Positions 33,908-44,640 of a stretch of DNA of 64,000 nt are shown piece after piece. Source of the stretch: Promicromonospora sukumoe 327MFSha3.1. Lineage in GTDB: Bacteria > Actinomycetota > Actinomycetes > Actinomycetales > Cellulomonadaceae. Numbering within the stretch: position 1 is the first letter of the stretch; the number at the start of each line of letters is the position of its first letter. The translations under genes were made by a program, and so were the position numbers. Location: assembly GCF_000385135.1 (NCBI RefSeq), contig NZ_ARQM01000011.1, positions 992,001 to 1,056,000 on the forward strand. Direction: 5' to 3'. A model generated the notes under the pieces. It did not search any database. It was not told where the DNA came from and was given only the letters and a program-made list of their open reading frames with translations.

Positions 33908-35626
33908 ATGGCTCGCCACCTTGTCACCAGTGCGCTTCCGTACATCAACGGCATCAAGCACCTGGGGAACATGGTCGGGTCGATGCTCCCGGCCGACGTC
34001 TACGCGAGGTACATGCGCCAGCGCGGGCACGACGTGCTGTACATCTGCGCCACCGACGAGCACGGCACGCCCGCCGAGCTGGCCGCGGCCGAGGCGGGCC
34101 TGCCCGTCGCGGAGTTCTGCGCCGGGGCGCACGAGACGCAGAAGAAGATCTACGAGGGCTTCGGGCTGTCGTTCGACCACTTCGGGCGCAGCTCCTCGCC
34201 GCAGAACGCCGAGACCACGCAGCACTTCGCGCGGCAGCTCAACGAGCACGGCTTCATCGAGGAGCGGGCGATCCGGCAGGTGTACTCGCCGGTCGACGGC
34301 CGGTTCCTGCCCGACCGCTACGTCGAGGGCACCTGCCCGCACTGCGGCTACGACCGCGCGCGCGGCGACCAGTGCGAGAACTGCACCCGCGTGCTCGACC
34401 CGACCGACCTGATCGACCCGCGCTCGGCGATCAGCGGCTCGACCGACCTCGAGGTGCGCGAGACCAAGCACCTGTTCCTGCTCCAGTCGAAGCTGCAGGC
34501 CGAGGTCGAGTCGTGGATCGACGGCAACAGCAAGGACTGGCCGCTCCTGTCCACGTCGATCGCGCGCAAGTGGCTCGCCGAGGGCCTGCACGACCGCGCC
34601 ATCACGCGCGACCTGGAGTGGGGCGTGCCCGTCCCGGCCGACACGTGGCCCGAGCTCGCGGCCGAGGGCAAGGTCTTCTACGTCTGGTTCGACGCCCCGA
34701 TCGAGTACATCGGCTCCACCCAGGAGTGGGCCGATGCCGCCGCGCCGGGCGAGACGCGCGACTGGAAGTCGTGGTGGTACGAGGCCGACGACGTCCGCTA
34801 CACGCAGTTCATGGCCAAGGACAACGTCCCGTTCCACACGGTGATGTTCCCCGCCACGCAGCTCGGCGTCCGCGAGCCGTGGACCATGGTCGACTACGTC
34901 AAGGGCTTCAGCTGGCTGACCTACTACGGCGGCAAGTTCTCGACGTCGCAGAAGCGGGGCGTCTTCACCGACGCCGCGCTGGAGATCCTGCCGGCCGACT
35001 ACTGGCGCTACTTCCTGATCGCGAACGCCCCGGAGTCCGACGACTCGTCGTTCACCTGGGAACACTTCGCCGGCACGGTGAACAAGGACCTGGCCGACAC
35101 CCTCGGCAACTTCGTCAACCGCGTGCTGACGTTCTCGGCCAAGCGGTTCGGCGAGGCCGTTCCCGAGGGCGGCCAGCCCGGCCCGGCCGAGGAGAAGCTC
35201 GGCGCCGAGGTGACGCGGCTCCTGGCCGAGTACGAGGAGCACCTGGAGGCCCTCCAGTACCGCAAGGCCGCGAACGCCCTGCGCGCGCTGTGGTCGGCGG
35301 GCAACGCGTACCTCGTCGAGAAGGAGCCCTGGAAGCAGGTCAAGGTCGACCAGGAGGCGGCGGCGGTCTCGCTGCGCACCGCGATGAACCTGATCCACCT
35401 CTACGCGGTGGTCTCCGAGCCGTTCATCCCGCAGACGGCGGCCACGCTGCGCGGAGTGTTCGCCCTGGCCGACGACGCCGCGACCTGGGTCAGCCCGGAC
35501 GCGGCGACGTCGCTCGACGCCGTGCCGGCCGGGACGCCGTTCACGGTGCCGCCGGTGCTGTTCGCCAAGATCAGCGACGACGACCTGGACGCCTACCGCG
35601 AGCGCTTCGGCGGCGGCGAGGCCTGA
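33908..35626 (+). CDS. metG: Methionyl-tRNA synthetase
   Basis: A 572-aa class I synthetase. The HIGH-like motif is in [11 protein letters not shown] (residues about 11-21), the zinc knuckle is [17 protein letters not shown] near 140-156, and the KMSKS-like loop reads KFSTSQKRG near 343, a variant of the usual KMSKS. An anticodon-binding helical domain follows; there is no C-terminal Trbp111-like dimerisation domain. GGAG lies upstream of the ATG, and a TAGGCT -10-like box at 33821 is followed by a GGCTCGC/GCGAGCC hairpin in the leader. The gene is monocistronic and ends at a long hairpin. Confidence 0.93.
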   Translation: MARHLVTSALPYINGIKHLGNMVGSMLPADVYARYMRQRGHDVLYICATDEHGTPAELAAAEAGLPVAEFCAGAHETQKKIYEGFGLSFDHFGRSSSPQNAETTQHFARQLNEHGFIEERAIRQVYSPVDGRFLPDRYVEGTCPHCGYDRARGDQCENCTRVLDPTDLIDPRSAISGSTDLEVRETKHLFLLQSKLQAEVESWIDGNSKDWPLLSTSIARKWLAEGLHDRAITRDLEWGVPVPADTWPELAAEGKVFYVWFDAPIEYIGSTQEWADAAAPGETRDWKSWWYEADDVRYTQFMAKDNVPFHTVMFPATQLGVREPWTMVDYVKGFSWLTYYGGKFSTSQKRGVFTDAALEILPADYWRYFLIANAPESDDSSFTWEHFAGTVNKDLADTLGNFVNRVLTFSAKRFGEAVPEGGQPGPAEEKLGAEVTRLLAEYEEHLEALQYRKAANALRALWSAGNAYLVEKEPWKQVKVDQEAAAVSLRTAMNLIHLYAVVSEPFIPQTAATLRGVFALADDAATWVSPDAATSLDAVPAGTPFTVPPVLFAKISDDDLDAYRERFGGGEA

Positions 35627-35712
35627 GCCCGGCGGGTCGGCGGCTGCGCCGAGTTCGGGGGTTGCGCCCAGTTCGGCAGCTTGCTGCGGCACGTTCGGCA
35701 GCTTGCCCGGGG

Positions 35713-35774
35713 CGTCGGCAGTTGGCATCGAGATCGGTACAGGCCTGAGCCGATCTCGATGCCAACTGCCGACG
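35713..35774. terminator. Long perfect hairpin between metG and sufE
   Basis: Perfect 25-bp arms (35713-35737 and 35750-35774) enclose a 12-nt loop; the left arm starts CGTCGGCAGTTGGCATCGAG. It lies between the converging metG and sufE genes, so it is likely a bidirectional terminator. A partial third copy of the outer arm (TGCCAACTGCCGACGTC) follows at about 35789-35805, and shorter GTTCGGCAGCTTGC repeats precede it. Confidence 0.7.
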
Positions 35775-35828
35775 TCGCTGCGCCGCGTGTGCCAACTGCC
35801 GACGTCGTGGCGGCTGGCGCCGGGCCGG

Positions 35829-36284
35829 TCAGACCTGCGCGGCCGCGAGCTGCTCGCGGACCTGGCGCTTGGCGCGCGTCAGCATGCCCGCCATGCCGTT
35901 CAGGCGCAGCAGGCTGACGACCTTGGTCAGCCCGAGCTGCAGCGGGTAGTCCTCGGGCACGTCCAGCACCTGCTGCGCCGTCAGCCCGGTCAGGCCCTGG
36001 GCCAGGATCGACGCGAAGCCCCGGGTGGTGGGCGCCTCCTCGGGTGCGCTGGCGTGGAAGGCGACCACGCCGGCGTCGTCCACCTCGGCGAACGCGTAGA
36101 CGGGGGACTGGCACTCCTGGACGCGCTCCAGCCGCTCGGGCGCGTCCGCGTACTTCTCGGGCAGCGGGGGCAGCTCGCGCGAGACCTCCAGCAGGAGCTG
36201 GAGGCGGTCACGCTCGGGCGTCTCGAGGAAGGCGTCCCGCAGCTCGGCGAGGGCCTCGGGCAGTTCGACGTCGTTGGTGCTCAT
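35829..36284 (-). CDS. sufE: SufE family cysteine desulfurase sulfur acceptor
   Basis: A 151-aa SufE-fold protein. The persulfide-accepting cysteine is Cys58 in RVQECQSPVY. It would take sulfur from a SufS-type desulfurase for iron-sulfur cluster assembly. In many actinobacteria sufE follows a rhodanese (sseA) directly; here the rhodanese lies upstream on the same strand at 36742 but a DUF3175 gene on the other strand separates them. It diverges from that gene with 65 bp between starts. Confidence 0.9.
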   Translation of the reverse strand: MSTNDVELPEALAELRDAFLETPERDRLQLLLEVSRELPPLPEKYADAPERLERVQECQSPVYAFAEVDDAGVVAFHASAPEEAPTTRGFASILAQGLTGLTAQQVLDVPEDYPLQLGLTKVVSLLRLNGMAGMLTRAKRQVREQLAAAQV

Positions 36285-36349
36285 CCGTTCATCCTTTCAC
36301 CGCCGCACAGGCTCGGGCGAGCTCGCGGGCGGCGTCGTAGCGTGGCTGT

Positions 36350-36661
36350 ATGGCTGAGAACAAGGGTTCTGACAAGGGGGCCGACGGCGGCCCGGACCGC
36401 TGGTCCCAGGACGTCACCGAGGGCAGCGACGCCCTGGACCTCGAGGAGGGCGTGTTCACCTGGGACGATCCCGCGCGGATCGCCCGGTCCCTGAAGAAGT
36501 CCGCGGAGGCGAGCGGCAGGCGCAAGAGCTCCCCGTACCGGTCGGCGATGTCGATGCTCACGTTCTACGTCAACCGCGCGGGCAAGGATCTCGACGCCGG
36601 CCAGCGCGACGTGCTGGAACGCGCCAAGGACGAGCTGCGCAAGGCCTTCGGCCGGGACTGA
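36350..36661 (+). CDS. DUF3175 protein
   Basis: A 103-aa protein matching the DUF3175 family over most of its length: WSQDVTEGSDALDLEEGVFT, PARIARSLKKSAE and SPYRSAMSMLTFYVNRAG are hallmarks. The N-terminus is Lys/Gly/Asp-rich and disordered. The function of the family is not established. It sits between sufE and a rhodanese gene, both on the opposite strand, and ends just before a 46-bp palindrome. Confidence 0.8.
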   Translation: MAENKGSDKGADGGPDRWSQDVTEGSDALDLEEGVFTWDDPARIARSLKKSAEASGRRKSSPYRSAMSMLTFYVNRAGKDLDAGQRDVLERAKDELRKAFGRD

Positions 36662-36680
36662 CCTGTCAGCCCTCCCCGCG

Positions 36681-36726
36681 CGTGTCAGACGTACAGATCC
36701 CTCGGTTGACCTGTGGGTCTGACACG
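36681..36726. terminator. 46-bp intergenic palindrome, copy A
   Basis: CGTGTCAGAC (36681-36690) pairs with GTCTGACACG (36717-36726), with further pairing ACAG/CTGT and a central GATC-like region. It lies between the converging DUF3175 and rhodanese genes. The same 46-bp layout occurs at 58241 and 62927. The position suggests a bidirectional terminator. Confidence 0.7.
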
Positions 36727-36741
36727 TGCGCCGGGGGCCTG

Positions 36742-37635
<894 letters not shown>

Positions 37636-37711
37636 GGTTCCTCCTCGATGAGCGTGCACTGTCGAGTCTAGGAACACGGGCGGGGTCGTGGATGATCCCG
37701 GCGGGGTCGGC

Positions 37712-39016
37712 TCAGGCGAGCCTTCGCTCCAGCACCCCCAGGTGCGCCCGCGCCCGCGCGGCCTGCGGGCCGCCCGGTTCGGCCAGCCGCGCCAGGCGCG
37801 TCCAGGCGACGTGGTCGTCGGTGCCTTCCTCGCGCGCGGTCCACTGCTCGACGGCGGCCAGGTCGTCGCACGCGTGCACCGCCCCGCGGACCTCCGCCTC
37901 CAGCTCCTCGCGCAGCCGCTCGACGCCCGGCGCGGTCGAGCGGCGCAGCAGCGGCTCCGGGTACGCCGACAGCGCGCCGCGGACGTCGCCCCGCCGCAGC
38001 CTGCCGCGGACCGTGTCGACGTCGGACCGCACCATCCGGGCGAGCCGGTAGGGACGCGAGCCGGCGAGCAGCGGGCCGCCGAGCACGCCGTCGGCCACGC
38101 GCCGCAGGCGGGAGATCTCCGCGCGGACCGTCACGAGCGACAGGTCGCCCGGGTGCAGCAGCACCGCCAGCTCCTCGGCACTCAGCCCGCGCGGGTGCTC
38201 GGCCAGGAGCAGCATGATCTCGGCGTGCCGCAGCGAGAGCCGGCGGCCGCGCAGCGTGGGCGCCCCGAGCAGGCGCAGGTCGGGTGCACGCTCGGCGGCA
38301 CCGCCCGGGATCCCGCCGGCCAGGTCCGCGTCCGCGGCCGGGTCGTCGGCCCAGGGCGCGCCCCCGGCCTCCCGGCCGCCCGTGGCGCGGAGGGCGAGCT
38401 CCCGCTCGACCATGGCGACCGTGGCGCGCACGAGCGCGAGGGCCACGTGGGACCCGGCGGCGTTGCCGCCGGTCAGGTCGAGCACGCCGATGATCCCGCC
38501 GGCCGCGTCGTGCACCGGGGCCGCGGTGCAGCTCAGGCGCTGGACCGGCCGGGCGAAGTGCTCGGCCCCGAGCACCTGGACGGGGCGGCGCGTCGCGAGC
38601 GCGGTGCCGGGCGCGTTGGTGCCCACCGACTCCTCCCGCCAGACGGCGCCCTCGACGAACCCGACGCCGTCGACGGCGGAGCGCACCTGGCCGCGGCCCT
38701 CGACCCACAGGAGCCGGCCGACGTCGTCCGAGACCGCGACCACCAGGCCGTCGCCCGTCGCGCCGCCCACGAGGTCGCGCACCAGCGGCATGGCGACGGC
38801 CAGGGGGTGGGTGCTGCGGTAGTCGTCGAGGTCGTCCGACGTCGCGACCGGGACCGCGCTCGGCCGGTCGGGGTCCACACCGTTGCGCAGGCTGCGTAAC
38901 CACGACGCCGCGACGACCGGGTCGATCCCGTCGGGCTCCTCGGAGCCGGCGGAACCGACGAAGCTTTCATAGGCCGCGCGAACCCAGCGCGCGTCGCGGT
39001 GTGGCACCTGCTGCAT
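37712..39016 (-). CDS. GAF-domain transcriptional regulator (AcoR-like, without AAA+ domain)
   Basis: A 434-aa protein. The N-terminal region (residues ~18-60) contains the [19 protein letters not shown] segment found in AcoR-type activators. A GAF domain spans about 75-210 ([27 protein letters not shown]). A winged-helix region at about 260-330 ([20 protein letters not shown]) replaces the sigma-54 ATPase, as usual in actinobacteria. A common target is an adjacent acetaldehyde or aliphatic aldehyde dehydrogenase; an aldehyde dehydrogenase/DUF779 pair lies 3 kb away. AGGGG precedes the ATG at 39016. Confidence 0.8.
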   Translation of the reverse strand: MQQVPHRDARWVRAAYESFVGSAGSEEPDGIDPVVAASWLRSLRNGVDPDRPSAVPVATSDDLDDYRSTHPLAVAMPLVRDLVGGATGDGLVVAVSDDVGRLLWVEGRGQVRSAVDGVGFVEGAVWREESVGTNAPGTALATRRPVQVLGAEHFARPVQRLSCTAAPVHDAAGGIIGVLDLTGGNAAGSHVALALVRATVAMVERELALRATGGREAGGAPWADDPAADADLAGGIPGGAAERAPDLRLLGAPTLRGRRLSLRHAEIMLLLAEHPRGLSAEELAVLLHPGDLSLVTVRAEISRLRRVADGVLGGPLLAGSRPYRLARMVRSDVDTVRGRLRRGDVRGALSAYPEPLLRRSTAPGVERLREELEAEVRGAVHACDDLAAVEQWTAREEGTDDHVAWTRLARLAEPGGPQAARARAHLGVLERRLA

Positions 39017-39090
39017 GCTGCCCCTGACGTTGTCCCGACGCCTTCGTCGAACCACGCCAGTCTAGGCATCGGACCAAGTTCATCAACAGG

Positions 39091-39141
39091 TTGTCCACCG
39101 TGATCCCCAAGTTGTCCACCGCCTGCGGGTGGTTTTCCACA
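39091..39141. promoter_or_regulatory. Three DnaA-box-like sites at exact 21-bp spacing
   Basis: TTGTCCACC (39091), TTGTCCACC (39112) and TTTTCCACA (39133) repeat every 21 bp, two helical turns, in the divergent region between the GAF regulator and the membrane protein gene. They resemble the actinobacterial DnaA box TTGTCCACA with one or two mismatches each. Phased sites suggest cooperative binding of DnaA or another regulator. The following ~150 bp are relatively AT-rich. Confidence 0.5.
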
Positions 39142-39305
39142 GATCGACGACACATCACGTCTTCACCGCGCGGGACTTGGAATCTAGTCTTAGCGTCATT
39201 AGCACCGGTAGTTAAACGGGCTTCATGTCCGACAGATAGTTTTCACCAGAACTCTCTTTGGGGGAAGAGTTGAACACCATCGCTTTAGCTAGACCGGAAT
39301 CGCAG

Positions 39306-39938
39306 ATGCCTGACACCGATGAACCGGCCGGCGACAGTCGGCCCCAGCCGTTACCCGTGATCGACCCGGCGAGGCTGCCGGCTCTCGACACCCCGGCGCC
39401 GCCCCGCGAGCCCGAGGCAGGCCCCGACCTGGCAGGTGCCCGTGGCCGACGGCGCTGGACCTTCGGCGCCGCGATCGTCACCGCCGTCGCCGTGGCCGTC
39501 ACGCTGTGGGCCATGTCGGCCCGCGCGGAGGAGACCGGCCGGATCGTCACCCTGACCGCCCAGATCGACACCCAGGTCACCAGCACCTCGGCCCGGTCGC
39601 ACGACCTCGTCGCCGTCATGGACATGGCCGAGCGGGTCTACGAGCACTCGGAGGGCCAGGTCGCGGACCCGGCCACGCGCGACGTGCTCGCCGAGGCGCT
39701 CGCCGACGCGCGCCAGGCGGTGTCCCAGCGACTGACCGACGCCCCGCCGACGTCGGTGACGCAGGCCCGAACGCTGCTCGCGCAGGCCACCCACATGGAG
39801 AGCTCGCTCGACTGGGCGGCGGAGGACCTGCGGGTCGCCGTCGACATGGTCCAGCAGTCGCAGGGCGCCCAGCGCTCCCTGGACTCCCGCGACCCGGTCG
39901 GCAACCGCACGATCCTCACCGCACGCGACGCCTCCTGA
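39306..39938 (+). CDS. Hypothetical single-span membrane protein
   Basis: A 210-aa protein with a Pro-rich cytoplasmic N-terminus (~50 residues), one membrane helix at about 52-72 (FGAAIVTAVAVAVTLWAM) and an outside helical domain with heptad-like hydrophobic spacing (EETGRIVTLTAQIDTQVTST onward), perhaps a coiled coil. No known family was recognised. The start is uncertain: TTG at 39270 lies right behind GGGGGAAGAG, but codons between 39270 and 39305 (tta, gct, aga) are unlike the rest, so the ATG at 39306 was chosen. It is followed by 275 bp without a gene. Confidence 0.55.
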   Translation: MPDTDEPAGDSRPQPLPVIDPARLPALDTPAPPREPEAGPDLAGARGRRRWTFGAAIVTAVAVAVTLWAMSARAEETGRIVTLTAQIDTQVTSTSARSHDLVAVMDMAERVYEHSEGQVADPATRDVLAEALADARQAVSQRLTDAPPTSVTQARTLLAQATHMESSLDWAAEDLRVAVDMVQQSQGAQRSLDSRDPVGNRTILTARDAS

Positions 39939-40213
39939 CCGCACTGCATCCAGCCGCACTGCGACCCGCCGGCTGCCGGGAGCGCTCGATCCGCCTCGAG
40001 AACGAACTCGGGGACCGAATCGCGCCGAGAACGGCAACCGGCCGCATAACCGGGGCGGCCCGGCCCGGGCAGGTATCCCCATATGCATTGACCGGGGCCG
40101 GATGAAAATTCCCGCTCGGTCCATGGTCGGTAAACTTCTTGCGGCGCATTCCGGGTGACTTTTGATATGCCGCAGCGAATGGGCGCCGCGCGCGATATTC
40201 GCCCGCATCGAGT
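39939..40213. other. Intergenic region without recognised gene
   Basis: This stretch between the convergent membrane-protein and VWA genes has lower GC than its surroundings, especially from about 40075 to 40200. It contains weak inverted repeats such as GCGGCGCAT with ATGCCGC and GGGCG with CGCCC. No open frame with good codon usage, no RNA gene and no clear terminator was seen. Confidence 0.4.
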
Positions 40214-41827
40214 TCACCCCAAGGCCGAGTAGGCCTCGACCAGGTCGACGAACTCCGCCCGCAGCCCGTACGGGTCGTCGCCCAGCGCACCCGCGGCTCG
40301 CTGCCGGACGCCGTCGAGGTTGGCCTGGCCCCGGTACTCCGACCCCGTGGCGATCAGCCCGAGCTCCGCGACGGCGGAGGCGAAGGCGAAGTCCGCCGTC
40401 GGCGTCCGCGTGAACGCGTCCGCGCCCACCGGGAACTCGACCTCGGTGCTCGCGCCGGCCGCCCCGCCGTCCGGCGTCTTGTAGCGCACGTGCACGGACA
40501 TGAGGTCGCCGCCGACGTCGCCGCTCGAGCCCGCCGTGGTGCCGGCGGGGACCAGCTCGTAGAACGCCGTCACCGAGTGCCCGGCGCCGACGTCGCCGGC
40601 GTCCTTGGTGTCGTCGTCGAAGTCCTCGTCCGCCAGCCGCCGGTTGTCGTAGCCGATCAGCCGGTACGAGCGCACGGCCGCGGGGTTCAGCTCGACCTGC
40701 AGCTTCAGGTCCTGGGCCACCACGAACATCGTCGAGCCGAACTCGTCCACGAGTACCTTGCGCGCCTCGGCCAGCGTGTCGATGTACGCGTAGTTGCCGT
40801 TCCCGTGGTCCGCGATGGCCTCCATCGTGCTGTCCTTCAGGTTGTACATGCCGAAGCCCAGCACGGACACGTACACCCCGGAGTCCCGCTCCGCCTCGAT
40901 CAGCTCCGTCAGCTCCTCGGGCGTGGCCGGGCCCACGTTGAAGTCGCCGTCGGTCGCCAGGATCACCCGGTTGTTGCCGCCGCGGACGAAGTTCTTCTCG
41001 GCCAGCTCGTACGCCGTGGTCAGGCCGGCCGCGCCGCCCGTGGACCCGCCGGCCCGCAGCGAGCGCAGGTGGTCCACCAGCACGCCGTGCTCCGAGCCCG
41101 GCACGGAGTCGGCGACCACGCGGTTGTCGCCCGCGTACGTCACGATCGACACCCGGTCGTCCTCGTCGAGCTGCTCCACCAGCAGCGCGAACGACTCCGC
41201 GAGCAGCGGCAGCTTGTTCGGCTCGTCCATCGACCCGGACACGTCGAGCAGGAACACGATGTTGTTCCCCTCCGACGCCGGCAGGGCCTCCGTGGCCTGC
41301 ACGCCGACCATCGCGAGCTGGTGCTCCGGGTTCCACGGGGCCTTCGCGACCTGCGTCGACACCGAGAACGGGTGCTCGGCCCCGGCGGCGGGCGCCGGGT
41401 AGTCGTAGTCGAAGTAGTTGACGAGCTCCTCGATGCGCACGCCCTGCGGCGCCATGCCCTGGTTCACCTGGCGGCGCAGGTTCGAGTACGACGCCGTGTC
41501 GACGTCGGCCGAGAACGTGGACAGCGGGCTCGTCGCGACGTCCAGGAACGGCGACTCGGGGGAGTCGTCGTACTCCTCGCCGTCCGGCGGTTGGGTGGGC
41601 CCGGGCACCGGGCCGGGCGCCACGAGCCGTTCGCCGCTGGGCGCCTCGCCGCTCAGGGACTCCGGGGCGGGAGCGACGTCGGGGACCGAGAGGTTCGCCG
41701 TCTGCGCGGCGGTCCCCGACTCGTCGCCCCCGGCGGTGCAGCCCGCGAGCGCCAGCACCACGGTCAGCGCGGCGGCCAGGGGAACGATCAGGGGGAGCGC
41801 GGGGGACGTGCGGGTAGCGAGGTGCAT
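40214..41827 (-). CDS. VWA-domain lipoprotein (YfbK-like)
   Basis: A 537-aa exported lipoprotein. The signal peptide ends at lipobox LALAGC (Cys30). An acidic Pro-rich linker follows, then the YfbK N-terminal region ([20 protein letters not shown], about 103-122), a VWA domain at about 188-370 with an intact MIDAS motif DVSGSM (Asp195) and ATDGDFN, and a C-terminal DUF3520 domain to the end. It should bind a divalent metal and a protein partner outside the membrane; the role is unknown. GAGGAGAGG precedes the ATG at 41827. The promoter region is shared with the aldehyde dehydrogenase gene. Confidence 0.88.
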   Translation of the reverse strand: MHLATRTSPALPLIVPLAAALTVVLALAGCTAGGDESGTAAQTANLSVPDVAPAPESLSGEAPSGERLVAPGPVPGPTQPPDGEEYDDSPESPFLDVATSPLSTFSADVDTASYSNLRRQVNQGMAPQGVRIEELVNYFDYDYPAPAAGAEHPFSVSTQVAKAPWNPEHQLAMVGVQATEALPASEGNNIVFLLDVSGSMDEPNKLPLLAESFALLVEQLDEDDRVSIVTYAGDNRVVADSVPGSEHGVLVDHLRSLRAGGSTGGAAGLTTAYELAEKNFVRGGNNRVILATDGDFNVGPATPEELTELIEAERDSGVYVSVLGFGMYNLKDSTMEAIADHGNGNYAYIDTLAEARKVLVDEFGSTMFVVAQDLKLQVELNPAAVRSYRLIGYDNRRLADEDFDDDTKDAGDVGAGHSVTAFYELVPAGTTAGSSGDVGGDLMSVHVRYKTPDGGAAGASTEVEFPVGADAFTRTPTADFAFASAVAELGLIATGSEYRGQANLDGVRQRAAGALGDDPYGLRAEFVDLVEAYSALG

Positions 41828-41937
41828 GGGGGCCTCTCCTCGGGTTCGGCTCGTCGCGCGGCGTTGGTCCGGCGATCTGTCCTCATCTGTCCACATGTGC
41901 CGACGCGCGTCGTGCTTGCCTCCGCGAGGTCACGGTC

Positions 41938-41949
41938 GGGTTGCAACCC
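41938..41949. promoter_or_regulatory. Palindrome in the aldehyde dehydrogenase promoter region
   Basis: GGGTTGCAACCC is a perfect 12-bp palindrome followed closely by the related half-site ATGCAACGCCCC. It lies between the divergent VWA and aldehyde dehydrogenase genes, about 118 bp before the latter. It is a candidate operator, possibly for the GAF regulator at 37712; this is inference. Confidence 0.45.
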
Positions 41950-42066
41950 CGATGCAACGCCCCGCTGCCTAACCTCGCCGCACTCGGGTGCACCGGTGCG
42001 CCCGGGGCGTGGCTCCGCCGTCGGGCATCCCGGGGGCGGGCGCGAGATCCTGCGAGGAGGCAGACC

Positions 42067-43590
<1,524 letters not shown>

Positions 43591-43609
43591 GCCGGCGGCG
43601 CACGCCGAA

Positions 43610-43645
43610 CGGGAGGCCGGGGGCCGGTACGTCCCCGGCCTCCCG
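43610..43645 (+). terminator. Hairpin between the aldehyde dehydrogenase and DUF779 genes
   Basis: Perfect 13-bp arms CGGGAGGCCGGGG (43610-43622) and complement (43633-43645) enclose a 10-nt loop. Lying inside a conserved gene pair, it probably works as an attenuator or RNA-stability element that sets lower expression of the downstream gene. Confidence 0.6.
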
Positions 43646-43684
43646 CCCGGCGGTCCTGTCCAGCTCCGAGCTCAGGGAGGTTCC

Positions 43685-44092
43685 ATGTCCGACGACGTTC
43701 GTCCCGGCCAGGCGGCCGGCTCGCCGCCCGCACGGGTCGCCGTGACCGACGACGCCGCCGCGCTGCTGGTCAAGCTGCGGGACAAGCACGGCGACCTGAT
43801 GTTCCACCAGTCCGGCGGCTGCTGCGACGGCTCGTCGCCCATGTGCTACCCGGACGGCGACTTCATCACCGGGGACGCCGACGTGCACCTGGGCGACCTC
43901 GCGGTCGACTCGTTCACGGTGCCGGTCTGGATGAGCCGCAGCCAGTTCGAGTACTGGAAGCACACCCACCTGACGATCGACGTGGTGCCGGGCCGTGGCG
44001 CCGGCTTCAGCGTCGAGGCGCCCGAGGGGGTGCGGTTCCTCATCCGGTCGCGGCTGTTCACCGACGACGAGTGGGAGCTGCTGCGGGACTGA
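43685..44092 (+). CDS. DUF779 protein, partner of aldehyde dehydrogenase
   Basis: A 135-aa protein of the DUF779 family. The core MFHQSGGCCDGSSPMCYPDG contains three cysteines and a histidine that could bind a metal or thiol; DFITGDADVHLGDL and EYWKHTHLTIDVVPG are other hallmarks. The family is nearly always encoded beside ExaC-like aldehyde dehydrogenases and is presumed to assist them or handle aldehyde adducts. GGGAGG precedes the ATG. Confidence 0.85.
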   Translation: MSDDVRPGQAAGSPPARVAVTDDAAALLVKLRDKHGDLMFHQSGGCCDGSSPMCYPDGDFITGDADVHLGDLAVDSFTVPVWMSRSQFEYWKHTHLTIDVVPGRGAGFSVEAPEGVRFLIRSRLFTDDEWELLRD

Positions 44093-44109
44093 CCCGGCGC
44101 GCGCGGCGC

Positions 44110-44523
44110 TCAGGTCTGGTCCAGCCGCGCGACGTCGTCGGCAGTCGCGAGGAAGAACGCCGCGAGCGCGAGGCCGTGCCTGGCCGCGGCGTCCCGCAGG
44201 GCCACGAACCAGGCGTGGTCGGTGATCGAGGCCGTGGCGGCGCCGGGTCGTTCCAGCATCACGAACACCGATGCGCCCGGCTCGCCGCCCAGGATGTCGT
44301 GCCATACCTGGCCCAGGTCGTTCACCGCGAGCACCTCGGGCTCGTCCGGCACCAGGTCCACGGGGACGATCACCGGCAGCGGGCGCCGCTCGCCGTCCAG
44401 CAGCACGAACCAGAGGGTGCGGCGGCGCGGCCGGATGTCGCCGTGCACGAACCGGGCGAAGGCGAGCAGGGCATCGTCGTCCGCCAGGGGATGGTCGGGA
44501 GTGAACTCGCTCAGTGCTGTCAT
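44110..44523 (-). CDS. Hypothetical protein
   Basis: A 137-aa cytosolic protein with mixed alpha/beta character (RTLWFVLLDGERRPLPVIVPVD, then ASVFVMLERPG) and an Ala-rich helical end. No known domain was recognised. The ATG at 44523 was preferred to a GTG at 44541. It diverges from the tipA-like gene; a TTTTCCACA sequence, similar to a DnaA box, lies between them at about 44564. Codon use is normal for the region. Confidence 0.6.
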   Translation of the reverse strand: MTALSEFTPDHPLADDDALLAFARFVHGDIRPRRRTLWFVLLDGERRPLPVIVPVDLVPDEPEVLAVNDLGQVWHDILGGEPGASVFVMLERPGAATASITDHAWFVALRDAAARHGLALAAFFLATADDVARLDQT

Positions 44524-44602
44524 GAGAACCAGTGTTGGCACCGGGTACTCGTGGATGCCGGTTTTCCACAGATGAATCTTCTTGGCGGATCGAAACGAGG
44601 GC

Positions 44603-44633
44603 TTGAAGTTGACGCGACGTCAACCTCTACGGT
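44603..44633 (+). promoter_or_regulatory. MerR-type promoter with operator in the spacer
   Basis: TTGAAG (-35, 44603-44608) and TACGGT (-10, 44628-44633) are separated by 19 bp, the long spacer typical of MerR-controlled promoters. The spacer holds the inverted repeat GTTGACG-CGA-CGTCAAC (44608-44624). Transcription should begin around 44640, at the ATG, giving a leaderless mRNA. Confidence 0.7.
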
Positions 44634-44640
44634 GGGGAAC

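Noticed and set aside
39091-39141. Chromosomal replication origin
   Set aside because: Only three degenerate DnaA-like boxes are present and dnaA, dnaN, gyrB or rpmH are absent; an oriC would have many boxes and those neighbours.
42000-42066. Earlier start of the aldehyde dehydrogenase frame at 41941
   Set aside because: The upstream extension is Arg/Pro-rich and unlike the family; the ATG at 42067 has a GAGGAGG ribosome site.
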